Assembly: GCA_015067895.1 (NCBI GenBank)
Contig: SVLP01000008.1
Span: forward strand, 19,458-83,457
DNA length: 64,000 nucleotides
Reading direction: 5' to 3'
Origin: Oscillospiraceae bacterium
GTDB taxonomy: Bacteria > Bacillota_A > Clostridia > Oscillospirales > Oscillospiraceae
Below are positions 24,291 to 32,673 of this stretch, piece after piece; within the stretch, counting starts at the first letter, position 1, and each line of letters opens with the position of its first letter. The notes beneath the pieces are model-generated. The model worked only from the letters and a program-made list of their open reading frames with translations, was not told the DNA's origin and did no database searches. The translations under genes were made by a program, and so were the position numbers.

Positions 24291-26246
24291 TTGGAAAACT
24301 ATACCAAGTATAAGTTGAAGGCAGCCGAAGAGCTGGCCGGCTTCCTGGCCGGTACGGACAACATCTTCGTCCTCGCCTGCAACAAGTGCTTCAAGGAATT
24401 CGAAGCACTGGATGAACCGGATTGCGAAGCATTTGTGAAGATCGCCGCCGAACAGGGCAAGACCGTCACGGGAAGCGCCAAGATCGACTTCCTGTGCAAC
24501 AAGACCCAGACCGACCGGAAGCTGGTCGACCTGATCCCCGAGGGCACCGAGAGCATTTTCGTTGTCTCCTGCGGCCTGGGCGTCCAGACCATCGCCAGCA
24601 TCGCGGAGGTTCCCGTGTTCGCTGCCTGCGATTCCCTGAACTACACCGGCCATCACGGCATGGCCCTGACCAAGAAGGCCTGTGACGCCTGTGCACAGTG
24701 CTACCTGAACCTGACCGGCGGCATCTGCCCCATCGTCGACTGCTCCAAGGGCCTGGTCAACGGCCAGTGCGGCGGCGCCAAGAACGGCAAGTGCGAGGTC
24801 AGCCCCGACAAGGACTGCGCCTGGGAGAAGATCCAGCAGCGTCTGGCCGCTCAGGGCCGCCTGGCCGAGCTGACCGCTGCCCCCGTGCAGCTGCGCGACT
24901 ACTCCAAGGTCAATTTCAAGGTCATCAACGACTACGTCAAGTCCATCCGCGAGAAGCGGTTCGACGGCTGGTACGGCGGCGTTCACCCTGTCGAGGGCAA
25001 GGAGCGCACCGAATCCCTGCCCCTGGTTCGCTTCCCCGAGCCCAAGGTGGCCGTGTTCCCCCTGTCCATGCACCTGGGCGCCCCCGCCACCGCCTGTGTG
25101 GAGGTCGGCGACTATGTGAAGGTTGGCCAGAAGGTCGGCGAGCAGGCCGGCTTCATCTCCGCCCCCATCCATTCCTCCATCTCCGGCACCGTCATCGCCA
25201 TCGAGGAGCGTCCCCACGCCTCCCGGGGCACCTGCCTGGCCGTCGTGGTGGAGAATGATTTCAAGAACGAGCTGCACGAGTCCGTGAAGCCCAACAAGGA
25301 TATCGACGAACTGACTCCCGCCGAGGTCATCGATATCGTCAAGAATGCCGGTATCGTGGGCATGGGCGGCGCAGGCTTCCCCACCTACGTCAAGCTCAAC
25401 CCCGGCAAGCCCATCGACGCCGTGCTGGTCAACGCCTGTGAGTGCGAGCCCATGCTGACCGCCGACCACCGGATGCTGCTGGAGTACGCCGACGACATCG
25501 TCTACGGCCTGAAGGCCGTCATGAAGACCGTGGCCGCTCCCAAGGGCATCATCGTCATCGAGGAGAACAAGCCCGATGCCATCGCTCTGCTGCGGGAGAA
25601 GGTCGCCGGTATCGAGGGCATGGAAGTCCTGGAGGTCTCCACCCAGTACCCCCAGGGCGGTGAGAAAATGCTCATCAAGCGCGCCCTGGGCCGCTCCGTC
25701 CCCTCCGGCAAGCTGCCCGCCGATGTCGGTGCCTGCGTTTCCAACGTCTCCACCGTCAAGGCCATTGCTGACGCCATCAAGACCGGCATGCCTCTGGTGG
25801 AGCGCATCACCACCGTCACCGGTAAGTACATCCCCAATCCTCAGAACTTCATCGTCAAGATCGGCACCTCTGCTGCCGACCTGGTGGCTGCCTGCGGCGG
25901 CATCCAGGGTGACGATGTGACCGTCAAGGCCGGCGGCCCCATGATGGGCTTCCCCCAGACCACTCTGGACACCCCCATCATGAAGGGCTCCAACGGCATC
26001 ATCGCCATCGACACCGACCACTCCGAGCCCAGCGAGTGCATCAAGTGCGGCCGCTGCGTGGATGTGTGTCCCATGGAGCTGCAGCCCCTGTACTTCGCCA
26101 AGCAGGTGATGGATCCCGCCGCGCTGAAGGCCAGAAACATCATGGACTGCATGGAGTGCCGCTGCTGCGAGTACATCTGCTCCTCCAAGATCCCTCTGGT
26201 CACCATGATCAAGATGGGCAAAAATGCTGTAAGGGGGATGAAGTAA
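24291..26246 (+). CDS. rnfC2: MetV-RnfC2 fusion: MetV-like zinc domain joined to an RnfC/SLBB iron-sulfur subunit
   Basis: A 651-aa protein, TTG start after AAGGAAGGTGAG. Residues 1-200 repeat the sequence of the separate MetV protein downstream (Cys motifs CNKCF and CDACAQCYLNLTGGICP, then NGQCGGAKNGKCEV). Residues 235-650 are RnfC-like: a lipoyl-like barrel (FPLSMHLGAPATACVEVGDYVKVGQ), the flavin/NAD-binding GMGGAGFPTYVKL with NACECEP, and two 4Fe-4S motifs (CIKCGRCVDVCP and CMECRCCEYIC). In acetogens RnfC2 teams with MetV and MetF to feed NADH electrons into methylene-THF reduction. Here it is first in a metV-rnfC2/metV/metF operon, which supports that role. The fused MetV copy is unusual. 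Confidence 0.85.
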   Translation: MENYTKYKLKAAEELAGFLAGTDNIFVLACNKCFKEFEALDEPDCEAFVKIAAEQGKTVTGSAKIDFLCNKTQTDRKLVDLIPEGTESIFVVSCGLGVQTIASIAEVPVFAACDSLNYTGHHGMALTKKACDACAQCYLNLTGGICPIVDCSKGLVNGQCGGAKNGKCEVSPDKDCAWEKIQQRLAAQGRLAELTAAPVQLRDYSKVNFKVINDYVKSIREKRFDGWYGGVHPVEGKERTESLPLVRFPEPKVAVFPLSMHLGAPATACVEVGDYVKVGQKVGEQAGFISAPIHSSISGTVIAIEERPHASRGTCLAVVVENDFKNELHESVKPNKDIDELTPAEVIDIVKNAGIVGMGGAGFPTYVKLNPGKPIDAVLVNACECEPMLTADHRMLLEYADDIVYGLKAVMKTVAAPKGIIVIEENKPDAIALLREKVAGIEGMEVLEVSTQYPQGGEKMLIKRALGRSVPSGKLPADVGACVSNVSTVKAIADAIKTGMPLVERITTVTGKYIPNPQNFIVKIGTSAADLVAACGGIQGDDVTVKAGGPMMGFPQTTLDTPIMKGSNGIIAIDTDHSEPSECIKCGRCVDVCPMELQPLYFAKQVMDPAALKARNIMDCMECRCCEYICSSKIPLVTMIKMGKNAVRGMK

Positions 26247-26247
26247 G

Positions 26248-26868
26248 ATGCTTATCACCGAACTGAAATCCACTGAGACTCTGCGCGGCCTGCTGCGCGG
26301 CAAGGTCTTTGTCCTGAACTGCCACGGCTGCCGGGAGATCCGCTTCCCCGAGGCTGAGGCCAACGCCTTCCAGGCCGAGCTGACCGCCGAGGGTGTCGTC
26401 ACCGGCATCTTCACCACCGAGTACATCTGCAACGACGAGAATCTGGCCGTCATCCTGAAGGCCCACGCCGCCGCCATCGAGGCCGCCGAGACCATCGCGG
26501 TCTTCTCCTGCGGTGTTGGTGTCCAGACCGTGGCTGCCATGTACCCCGGCAAGCGGGTCGTTGCCTGCTGCGATACCTACGCCCTGCCCGGCTACCAGGG
26601 TGTCACTCCCCTGGAGGTCGACTGCAAGCAGTGCGGCGAGTGCTTCCTGAACCTGACCGGCGGCATCTGCCCCCTGACCGCCTGCTCCAAGAGTCTGGTG
26701 AACGGCCAGTGCGGCGGTGCCAAGAACGGCAAGTGCGAGGTCGACCCCGACATGGAGTGCGGCTGGGAGCGCATCTATCAGAAGCTGAAGAAGATCGGCC
26801 GTCTGGACGCCCTGAAGTGCCCCGTCCAGATCCGCAACTATGCCACCGATGACCAGGCCAAGGCCTGA
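26248..26868 (+). CDS. metV: MetV, methylenetetrahydrofolate reductase zinc/partner subunit
   Basis: A 206-aa protein of the methylenetetrahydrofolate reductase C-terminal-domain family. Four Cys clusters (LNCHGC, FSCGVGVQT, CKQCGECFLNLTGGICP, CGGAKNGKCEVDPDMECGW) fit the zinc and iron-sulfur sites of MetV. It starts one base after the RnfC2 stop and is followed by metF after 27 bp. MetV stabilises MetF and relays electrons to its flavin in the methyl branch of the Wood-Ljungdahl pathway. It is about half identical by eye to the first 200 residues of the preceding fusion. Confidence 0.88.
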   Translation: MLITELKSTETLRGLLRGKVFVLNCHGCREIRFPEAEANAFQAELTAEGVVTGIFTTEYICNDENLAVILKAHAAAIEAAETIAVFSCGVGVQTVAAMYPGKRVVACCDTYALPGYQGVTPLEVDCKQCGECFLNLTGGICPLTACSKSLVNGQCGGAKNGKCEVDPDMECGWERIYQKLKKIGRLDALKCPVQIRNYATDDQAKA

Positions 26869-26895
26869 TAATTTCGAAATGAGGAGTAACAGAAC

Positions 26896-27774
26896 ATGAG
26901 AATTACTGAACTGTTCGATAAGGGCGAATTTGTCGTCACCGCAGAGGTCGGCCCTCCCAAGGGTATCCACCTGGAGCACCTGGTCGCTGAGGCCAAGGAG
27001 TACCTGTCCGGCATCACCGCCGTCAACGTCACCGATAACCAGTCCTCCGTCATGCGCACCTCCACCCTGGCCACCTGCGCCATGATGAAGAACGCCGGTC
27101 TGACCCCCATCTATCAGGCCACCTGCCGCGACCGCAACCGTCTGGCTCTGCAGTCCGACCTGCTGGGCGCCGCCGCTCTGGGCATCGAGAACATCCTGTG
27201 CCTGACCGGCGACCACACCAAGATGGGTGACCATCCCGGTGCCAAGCCCGTCTTCGACCTGGATTCCGTCTCCCTGCTGCACGTGGCCTCCACCCTGGAG
27301 AAGGGCACTGACCTGGCCGGCAACCCCCTGGTGGGCGAGCCCCCCAAGTTCGCCAAGGGCGCCGTCGTCTCCCCCATCTCCGACTCCGTCGATGCCCAGC
27401 TGGCCAAGATGGAGCGCAAGGTCATGGCCGGTGCCGACTACTTCCAGACCCAGGCCGTTTTCGAGTCCGAGAAGTTCATCGAGTTCATGGAGCGCGCCAA
27501 GCAGTTCGGCAAGCCCGTGCAGCTGGGTGTCATCATCCCCAAGAACGCCGGTATGTGCAAGTTCATGAACCGCAATGTCGCCGGTGTCCATGTGCCCCAG
27601 TACATGATCGACGAGCTGGCCGCCGACAAGGAGCGGGCCAAGGCCGGTATCACCGGTGTCGAGATCGCCGCCAAGATCATCAAGGAGTGCCGTCCCTACT
27701 GCCAGGGTCTGCACATCATGGCCCTGGGCTGGGAAGCCAAGGTGCCCGAGCTGATGAAGCTGGCCGGAATCTGA
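26896..27774 (+). CDS. metF: Methylenetetrahydrofolate reductase MetF
   Basis: A 292-aa flavin TIM-barrel enzyme. Seen are the N-terminal VTAEVGPPKG, AVNVTDNQSS, the folate-site CLTGDHTKMGDHPGAKPVFDLDSV, and YFQTQAVFE, all MTHFR signatures (Glu in AEVGPP corresponds to catalytic Glu28 of E. coli MetF). It reduces 5,10-methylene-THF to 5-methyl-THF. GAGGAG precedes the ATG. The operon context with RnfC2 and MetV points to the ferredoxin/NADH-linked acetogenic or one-carbon-salvage form rather than the purely biosynthetic one. A strong terminator follows. Confidence 0.93.
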   Translation: MRITELFDKGEFVVTAEVGPPKGIHLEHLVAEAKEYLSGITAVNVTDNQSSVMRTSTLATCAMMKNAGLTPIYQATCRDRNRLALQSDLLGAAALGIENILCLTGDHTKMGDHPGAKPVFDLDSVSLLHVASTLEKGTDLAGNPLVGEPPKFAKGAVVSPISDSVDAQLAKMERKVMAGADYFQTQAVFESEKFIEFMERAKQFGKPVQLGVIIPKNAGMCKFMNRNVAGVHVPQYMIDELAADKERAKAGITGVEIAAKIIKECRPYCQGLHIMALGWEAKVPELMKLAGI

Positions 27775-27789
27775 TTTCATATGCAGCGA

Positions 27790-27820
27790 AAGGCACCCGC
27801 GCGAGCGGGTGCCTTTTTAT
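27790..27820. terminator. Bidirectional terminator between metF and the DUF1836 gene
   Basis: AAGGCACCCGC-GCGA-GCGGGTGCCTT followed by TTTAT. It serves metF and, on the other strand, the convergent gene. Confidence 0.88.
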
Positions 27821-27822
27821 GA

Positions 27823-28344
27823 TTATTCTGCTCTGGATTTGCGCACCTGCTCGAAGTAGCTGTGCAGGTAGATGACATTGGCGGCGGAGGAGATCAGGCC
27901 CCGCAGGAGGGTCTTCTCGTCGCTCTCGGTGATGCCGATGTCCTCAACGGTGTCCTTCAGACCAAAGAAGAAGGCCAGCATGTTCTCCAGCTCCCGACAC
28001 ATGTAGTCGTAGGCCACCGGCAGGGTATAGGAATTGCGCTGGATGGAGATCAGCAGGTCGATATTCTCCATGCTCATCAGGTTTTTGGCGATGGCCACGA
28101 AGAACAGGTAGCTGATCTGCTCGGGGTAATACTGCTTCTTCACCGGCGCGGGGATCAGGCCCTTCTTGACATAGTTGCTGACCATGGAGCCGGTGAGCTC
28201 CAGGCAGCCCAGAGGAGCCAGGAAGCCATTGATGTACTTGATCGTCTGTTCCAAATAAAGGCCGACTGTGGGGATCTCGGCATACCGGGGGAGACGAAAG
28301 CCCCGGATCGATTCCGCCATCTGGCGTTTCAGTTTCGTTTCCAT
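27823..28344 (-). CDS. DUF1836 domain-containing protein
   Basis: A 173-aa protein of the DUF1836 family, seen in LTGSMVSNYVKKGLIPAPVKKQYYPEQISYLFFVAIAKNLMSMENI, a MerR-like winged helix region (residues 50-95). A DNA-binding regulatory role is plausible but not established. The ATG lies only 7 nt after a TAAAAT -10 with a good -35 at 28374-28379 and has no ribosome site, so the transcript may be leaderless. No better downstream start is visible. Confidence 0.82.
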   Translation of the reverse strand: METKLKRQMAESIRGFRLPRYAEIPTVGLYLEQTIKYINGFLAPLGCLELTGSMVSNYVKKGLIPAPVKKQYYPEQISYLFFVAIAKNLMSMENIDLLISIQRNSYTLPVAYDYMCRELENMLAFFFGLKDTVEDIGITESDEKTLLRGLISSAANVIYLHSYFEQVRKSRAE

Positions 28345-28350
28345 GGGGAT

Positions 28351-28379
28351 ATTTTACATCTGAAATGTTGAAAAGTCAA
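28351..28379 (-). promoter_or_regulatory. Sigma-A promoter for the DUF1836 gene, placing the transcript start at the ATG
   Basis: On the minus strand TTGACT (28379-28374), 17-nt spacer, TAAAAT (28356-28351). The predicted +1 coincides with the start codon at 28344. Confidence 0.65.
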
Positions 28380-28388
28380 GATAAGCCA

Positions 28389-28469
28389 AAAATGCAGAAT
28401 GCTGAATGCAAAATGCAGAATGTTTTTCCTGTGCTTCATTCTGCATCCTGCATTATGCATTCTGCATTT
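28389..28469. repeat. AAATGCAGAATG palindromic repeat
   Basis: Two 33-nt arms built of ATGCAGAATG-like units in inverted orientation around a short centre; imperfectly matched. Lies between two divergent-to-tail genes and may act as a terminator for the HtrA gene. Non-coding. Confidence 0.7.
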
Positions 28470-28475
28470 ATCCAG

Positions 28476-30011
28476 TTACGGCATTCTCCCGCCGAAGAAG
28501 GGGAAGAAGTAGTTGTACCAATCCTCGTAGCTGCCGGAGGAGGGCATCTCGCCCTGACCCTGGGGCTGCTGCTGGGCTGCATCGGGATCCTGGGGCCGCA
28601 CATCGAAGGTGATGTTCAGCTCGATCTCCGCCCCCGCCCGGAAGACGGTGATGGTGGTGGTTTCCCCGGCCTTGAACTTGCGCAGGGCGGTCTGGAGGGT
28701 GGAGTTGCCCTCGACGGTGTGCTCGCCCACCTTGATGATGATGTCCTTGGGCTGGATGCCGGCGGTCTCGGCACAGCTGCCCTCCACCACGCTCTGGACA
28801 TAGGAGCCGGTGGGCAGGGAGTACATGGAAGCGGTGGAGCTGTCCAGATCCATGACGCTGACACCCAAGTACGCCTGGTTGGTCAGGTAGCCGTGGGCGA
28901 TCAGATCCTCGCTCATGGCCATGACGTCATCGATGGGGATGGCGAAGCCGATGCCCTCGATGGACGCGCCGGAGCCGGTGGAGCCTGAATACTTGGCGGT
29001 GGTGATGCCGATGACTTCACCCTTCATGTTGAACAGGGGGCCGCCGGAGTTGCCGGGGTTGATGGCGGCGTCGGTCTGCATCATGTTGATGAGGTTGCCG
29101 TCGGTGTTGATGGTGCGATCCTTGGCGGAGATATAGCCCACGGTCAGGGAGGAGGTCAGCTCGCCCAGGGGATTGCCGATGGCGACGACCTGGTCACCCA
29201 CGATCAGATCCTCGGAAGAGCCGATGGTTACGGGATCGAGCCCGGTGGCGTTGACCTTCAGGATGGACACATCGTTCATGGCGTCGTAGCCCACCAGCGT
29301 GGCCTCATACTCGTCACCCATGTAGGTGATGACGGTGAGCTTGCTTGCGCCCTCCACCACGTGGTAGTTGGAGAGGATATAGCCGTCCTCGCTGATGATG
29401 AAGCCGGTGCCGGAGGAGGCGGTCTCAGAGACCTGGCCCCAGATGTTGGTGGTGGACTGGTTGGAGATGGCCACGACGGAGTTCACATTCATGGCGTAGA
29501 CCTGGCTGGGACTCAGACCGTCGTGGCTCGCCATGGGGGAGCCGGAGATGCTGATGCCGGTCTGGGCTTCCTCCAGCTCCTCCAGCTGGTTTTGCAGCTC
29601 CATCATCTGACCGGCCACCTGAGCCTCCAGCGCATCCATCTTCTTCTCCCAGCGGCTGTTGACGATCCCTGCGGTGGCGGCGCAGGAGCCGATGACCAGC
29701 GCAGCTGCCAGCACAGCGGACAGAACACGTTTGCCGGCCTTGCCAGACTTCTTTTGCTTCTTGGGCACGGTGTACTCCTCGGGCTGGGGGGTATAGCTGC
29801 GCTCGTAGACGGGCTCGGGCTCCGGGGTGGGCTCAGGCTCGGGAGCGGGGTCGGGTTCGGAAACGGCTTCGAAAACGGGTGCGGTGAAGACCTCCTCCCG
29901 CTGGCCAACGCCTGCACCGTGATAAGCGGTCTCCTCGGCGGGCACCTCCGGCTCTGCCGGGATCCGGGGCTCAGGGATGGGATCGAATTGCAGATTGTCA
30001 TTGAATTCCAT
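28476..30011 (-). CDS. HtrA/DegP-like membrane-anchored serine protease with PDZ domain
   Basis: A 511-aa protein. Residues 1-95 are a cytoplasmic Pro/Glu-rich tail, 96-117 a transmembrane anchor, 120-150 a coiled segment. The trypsin-like domain carries the triad His217 (SNYHVVEG), Asp247 (AMNDVSIL) and Ser322 (NPGNSGGPL). A PDZ domain follows at about 390-475 (YLGVSVMDLDSS, VQSVVEGSCAETAGIQPKDII), then a Gln/Tyr-rich tail. It should degrade or monitor misfolded exported proteins. The start follows AAGGAGG. Organisation matches the HtrA/YyxA group of Firmicutes. Monocistronic. Confidence 0.94.
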   Translation of the reverse strand: MEFNDNLQFDPIPEPRIPAEPEVPAEETAYHGAGVGQREEVFTAPVFEAVSEPDPAPEPEPTPEPEPVYERSYTPQPEEYTVPKKQKKSGKAGKRVLSAVLAAALVIGSCAATAGIVNSRWEKKMDALEAQVAGQMMELQNQLEELEEAQTGISISGSPMASHDGLSPSQVYAMNVNSVVAISNQSTTNIWGQVSETASSGTGFIISEDGYILSNYHVVEGASKLTVITYMGDEYEATLVGYDAMNDVSILKVNATGLDPVTIGSSEDLIVGDQVVAIGNPLGELTSSLTVGYISAKDRTINTDGNLINMMQTDAAINPGNSGGPLFNMKGEVIGITTAKYSGSTGSGASIEGIGFAIPIDDVMAMSEDLIAHGYLTNQAYLGVSVMDLDSSTASMYSLPTGSYVQSVVEGSCAETAGIQPKDIIIKVGEHTVEGNSTLQTALRKFKAGETTTITVFRAGAEIELNITFDVRPQDPDAAQQQPQGQGEMPSSGSYEDWYNYFFPFFGGRMP

Positions 30012-30177
30012 GGTGGTTCCTCCTTGTTTTTCTCTGTAAGCTTTGTGCCTCCATCATATGCTCAATATATGAAGAAAATATGAAGAGCCATCAAACGATG
30101 TTTTAACATTCACTGGAATTCTCCTGAAACCGACCCGAAGCGTGATGTAAAGGCCGCCCGCAGGCGGCCTGCAGTGT

Positions 30178-30428
30178 GTCGAAAAGTCCCTTGCCTCCCC
30201 CATTTATGGGGGCACCCCAGGGTGGCCTCTCTTGCCCCTGCGGGGCAATTCACCTTCAGGTGGCCCGGTGGATTCGGGCAAAGCCCGGAGCCACCGGGTC
30301 GGAGGGGGGGCTGCCCGTTTTTCTGTGAAAAACGGGCTTTTCCGAATATTTGCGTTGCAAATATTCGGACTCCCCCCGCCCTTCGGGCACCCCCCTCATA
30401 AATGCGGGGGCAAGAAAACTACCTTTCT
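30178..30428. repeat. Composite intergenic repeat, modules Z and X in inverted order; no gene
   Basis: 30178-30312 corresponds to the inverse complement of 3108-3246, and 30337-30428 to that of 2836-2925, without module Y between them. The 450-bp gap 30012-30464 otherwise holds only the HtrA leader and shows no ORF. Confidence 0.8.
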
Positions 30429-30464
30429 CGACACTGTGAAGGCCGCTTATAGCGGCCATGGGTC

Positions 30465-30623
30465 TTACTTGCGGCGGAAGGACATACAGTCGGTGCACTG
30501 ATCCTGGGTGGGGTTTGCCTCGTGGGTGCCCACCATGATCCGCTCCAGGGAGCAGTAGTTGGCGTTCTGGGCGTGGTTGGCGCACTGCTTGACGGTACAC
30601 TCGATGCACTTGTTGGCGTTCAT
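30465..30623 (-). CDS. DUF1540 domain-containing small Cys-rich protein
   Basis: A 52-aa protein with a perfect AAGGAGG site 8 nt before its ATG. It reads MNANKCIECTVKQCANHAQN, then NYCSLERI and ends CTDCMSFRRK. The Cys pattern (CIECTVKQC, YC, CTDC) matches DUF1540, a small metal-binding domain common in Clostridia and often linked to spores. Function unknown. It is oriented away from rpe and stands alone. Confidence 0.85.
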   Translation of the reverse strand: MNANKCIECTVKQCANHAQNANYCSLERIMVGTHEANPTQDQCTDCMSFRRK

Positions 30624-30797
30624 AATGAATTACCTCCTTGAATTTGGTGCGAAGGTAGTATGCTCATGTGGTTCGGGTTTTATACCCGGAAGTGCTGAGT
30701 TCTGAGTGCTGAGTTCAGAGTGTTTTTGTCGATTGCTTTCTGACGCGGGATATGCTATGATATTCAAAGAAAATTGATCCTTTGGAGGAATAATATA

Positions 30798-31439
30798 ATG
30801 ATTATCGTTTCCCCTTCCATTTTGTCTGCGGATTTTGCGAACCTGAGCAGTGAGCTTCAGGTGGTGAAGGACGCCGGTGCGCCCTGGGCCCATGTGGACG
30901 TGATGGACGGCCACTTCGTGCCCAACATCTCCATCGGCGTTCCCGTGGTGGCTTCCCTGCGCAAGGCCACTGACCTGTTCCTGGATGTGCACCTGATGAT
31001 CGACACCCCCATCAAGTATGTGGATCAGTTCATCACCTCCGGTGCGGACATGGTGGTCATCCATCTGGAGTCCGACACCCCCGAAATGATCCACAAGACA
31101 CTGGCCCGGATCCACGAAAAGGGCTGCAAGGCGGGCCTGACCATCAAGCCCGGCACCGCCGTGGAAGCGATGGAGCCCTACCTGAAGGAGATCGACATGG
31201 CGCTCATCATGACCGTGGAGCCCGGCTTCGGCGGCCAGAGCTTCATGGCGGACATGATGCCCAAGGTCACCTGGCTGCGCGAGCACACCTCCCCCGACTT
31301 CCTGATCCAGGTGGACGGCGGCGTGGATGCCAGGACTGCCCCCGTGTGCAAGGCCGCCGGTGCCAACGTGCTGGTCTCCGGCTCCGCCTTCTTCAAGGCA
31401 GCCGACAAGGCCGCCTTCGTCAACGAACTGACTGCCTGA
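30798..31439 (+). CDS. rpe: Ribulose-phosphate 3-epimerase
   Basis: A 213-aa TIM barrel. SPSILSADFANL at the N terminus, HVDVMDGHFVPNISIG, LDVHLMI, VEPGFGGQSFM and VDGGV are the standard Rpe motifs, including the metal-binding His/Asp pairs. It interconverts ribulose-5-phosphate and xylulose-5-phosphate in the pentose phosphate pathway. GGAGG at 30784-30788 with 9 nt spacing sets the ATG at 30798. It is followed after 16 bp by a small membrane-protein gene in the same transcript. Confidence 0.95.
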   Translation: MIIVSPSILSADFANLSSELQVVKDAGAPWAHVDVMDGHFVPNISIGVPVVASLRKATDLFLDVHLMIDTPIKYVDQFITSGADMVVIHLESDTPEMIHKTLARIHEKGCKAGLTIKPGTAVEAMEPYLKEIDMALIMTVEPGFGGQSFMADMMPKVTWLREHTSPDFLIQVDGGVDARTAPVCKAAGANVLVSGSAFFKAADKAAFVNELTA

Positions 31440-31455
31440 AAGGAGAGACGCTGAT

Positions 31456-31860
31456 ATGGCCAAATTCTTTTCCCCCAAGGGAGAGCTCCTGTATCCTTAC
31501 AGCCTGGAGATGCTGGAGAAGACCGTCGCCGCATCCCGGGGTGCCATGAAGCCCGGCTGCAAGTTCAAGTGCACCATGTACAGCAACGAGACCCCCAATA
31601 TGTGGAGCCTGCCCTGCGTGTTCCGGGCCAGATACGTGTCCCTGGACGAGGGCATCCGCATCAGCTACCGGGTCAGAGCCGGTGCCATCGTGTGGCTGCT
31701 GATGCTGCTGCCCATGGCACTGCTGGTGGGCCTGCTGGCCGCAGGGATCCCCGTGGAGTTCACGGGTGTGCTGGGCGCGCTGATCGGCCTGGTGGCCTTT
31801 GCCTACAATTTCCAGCGGGGCAAAGCCGTGGAGCGGTTCGAAAAACGGTTCGGTAAATAA
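31456..31860 (+). CDS. Hypothetical membrane protein downstream of rpe
   Basis: A 134-aa protein, not recognised. Residues 1-70 are soluble with two Cys close together (PGCKFKCTMY). Two hydrophobic segments follow at about 76-97 (AIVWLLMLLPMALLVGLLAAG) and 100-116, then a basic tail (FEKRFGK). GGAGAG gives the ribosome site. Likely co-transcribed with rpe and ended by the terminator at 31868-31897. No function is inferred. Confidence 0.7.
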   Translation: MAKFFSPKGELLYPYSLEMLEKTVAASRGAMKPGCKFKCTMYSNETPNMWSLPCVFRARYVSLDEGIRISYRVRAGAIVWLLMLLPMALLVGLLAAGIPVEFTGVLGALIGLVAFAYNFQRGKAVERFEKRFGK

Positions 31861-31867
31861 AAGATAA

Positions 31868-31897
31868 GCAGGAACGGCGATGGCCGTTCCTGCTTTT
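31868..31897 (+). terminator. Terminator of the rpe operon
   Basis: GCAGGAACGGC-GATG-GCCGTTCCTGC followed by TTTTT. Confidence 0.9.
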
Positions 31898-32010
31898 TGT
31901 TAATTTGGTCAGCCCAGGATCATGGCCCCCTTGTCAAAGGGAGGCTTTGCTCAGAAATCTGCAAGTCCGCAATTTTAACTTACACATTTCTTTATTTGAT
32001 TGCCCCGGGA

Positions 32011-32136
32011 TCAGGCGGGGTTTTCCAGCGTCTCCACCACCGTCCAGCCGGCGTTCTCGATGCCGATGGCAGTCAGGGAGTAGAGCTGGCCCTCGGCCAT
32101 CAGGACAGCCAGAACGATTGCGATCAGACGATTCAT
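32011..32136 (-). CDS. Short hydrophobic protein, 41 aa
   Basis: Reads MNRLIAIVLAVLMAEGQLYS, then a polar C-terminal half. AGGAGG precedes the ATG by 6 nt and a textbook promoter lies at 32170-32198, which together support a real gene despite its length. It could be a small secreted or membrane protein; the first 15 residues form a signal-like helix. It is divergent from sigK. No family recognised. Confidence 0.6.
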   Translation of the reverse strand: MNRLIAIVLAVLMAEGQLYSLTAIGIENAGWTVVETLENPA

Positions 32137-32169
32137 GGGGTTCCTCCTATTATATATGGTGATGGAACC

Positions 32170-32198
32170 ATTATAGCCCAGAGCAGAAGGAAAGACAA
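32170..32198 (-). promoter_or_regulatory. Sigma-A promoter for the 41-aa protein
   Basis: On the minus strand TTGTCT (32198-32193), 17-nt spacer, TATAAT (32175-32170). Confidence 0.7.
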
Positions 32199-32261
32199 CC
32201 GGATATCTGTGGGAAAACGGACTTGCTGTCGGGAATAGGGTGATGGCGGAGGTGGATTTTG

Positions 32262-32582
32262 ATGCATATGGCATGGCTGGCACTGGGCGGGATGCTCTGC
32301 TCGCTGCAATTGTCCACGGGCAGCTTCCCCCGGCCCCTGAGCCCGAAGGAGGAACGACACTACCTGGAGCGCGCCGCCCAGGGAGACACCGAAGCAAGAA
32401 ACATCCTCATCGAACGCAACCTGCGCCTGGTGGCCCACATCATGAAAAAATACTACGCCGCCGAATCCGATCAGGAGGATCTGATCTCCATCGGCACCAT
32501 CGGCCTTATTAAGGCAGTCAGCTCCTACCGGCTGGACAAAAACATCCGCCTGGCGACCTATGCGTCCCGGTGTATAGAAAAT
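32262..32582 (+). CDS. sigK: sigK 5' part: N-terminal 107 residues of RNA polymerase sigma-K, interrupted
   Basis: GGAGGTGG at 32248-32255 precedes the ATG. The protein has a hydrophobic pro-sequence ([18 protein letters not shown]) like pro-sigma-K, then [32 protein letters not shown] and [17 protein letters not shown], the sigma region 2 core, up to [10 protein letters not shown]. At that point homology stops and the frame runs into unrelated sequence. The continuation, EILMYFRSRRKSSQDVSL, is found at 39491. Joined, the halves give 226 aa, close to normal sigma-K (B. subtilis about 240). Sigma-K runs late mother-cell gene expression in sporulation and needs both excision of the insert and removal of the pro-sequence. 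Confidence 0.93.
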
Positions 32583-32590
32583 GCGATCCT
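32579..32590 (+). promoter_or_regulatory. Left attachment site of the sigK intervening element
   Basis: AAATG-C-GATCCT, matching AAATG-A-GATCCT at 39487-39498 except for one base. Crossover in AAATG restores the Glu codon GAG of the conserved IENEIL. Confidence 0.8.
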
Positions 32591-32673
32591 ATCACAAAGG
32601 ACAAATCGGCCAGCTCCTTTCGGGGCTGGCCGACTGTTTAGGGATGGTTATGCAGCTGGTGCTGGCTTGTCAG

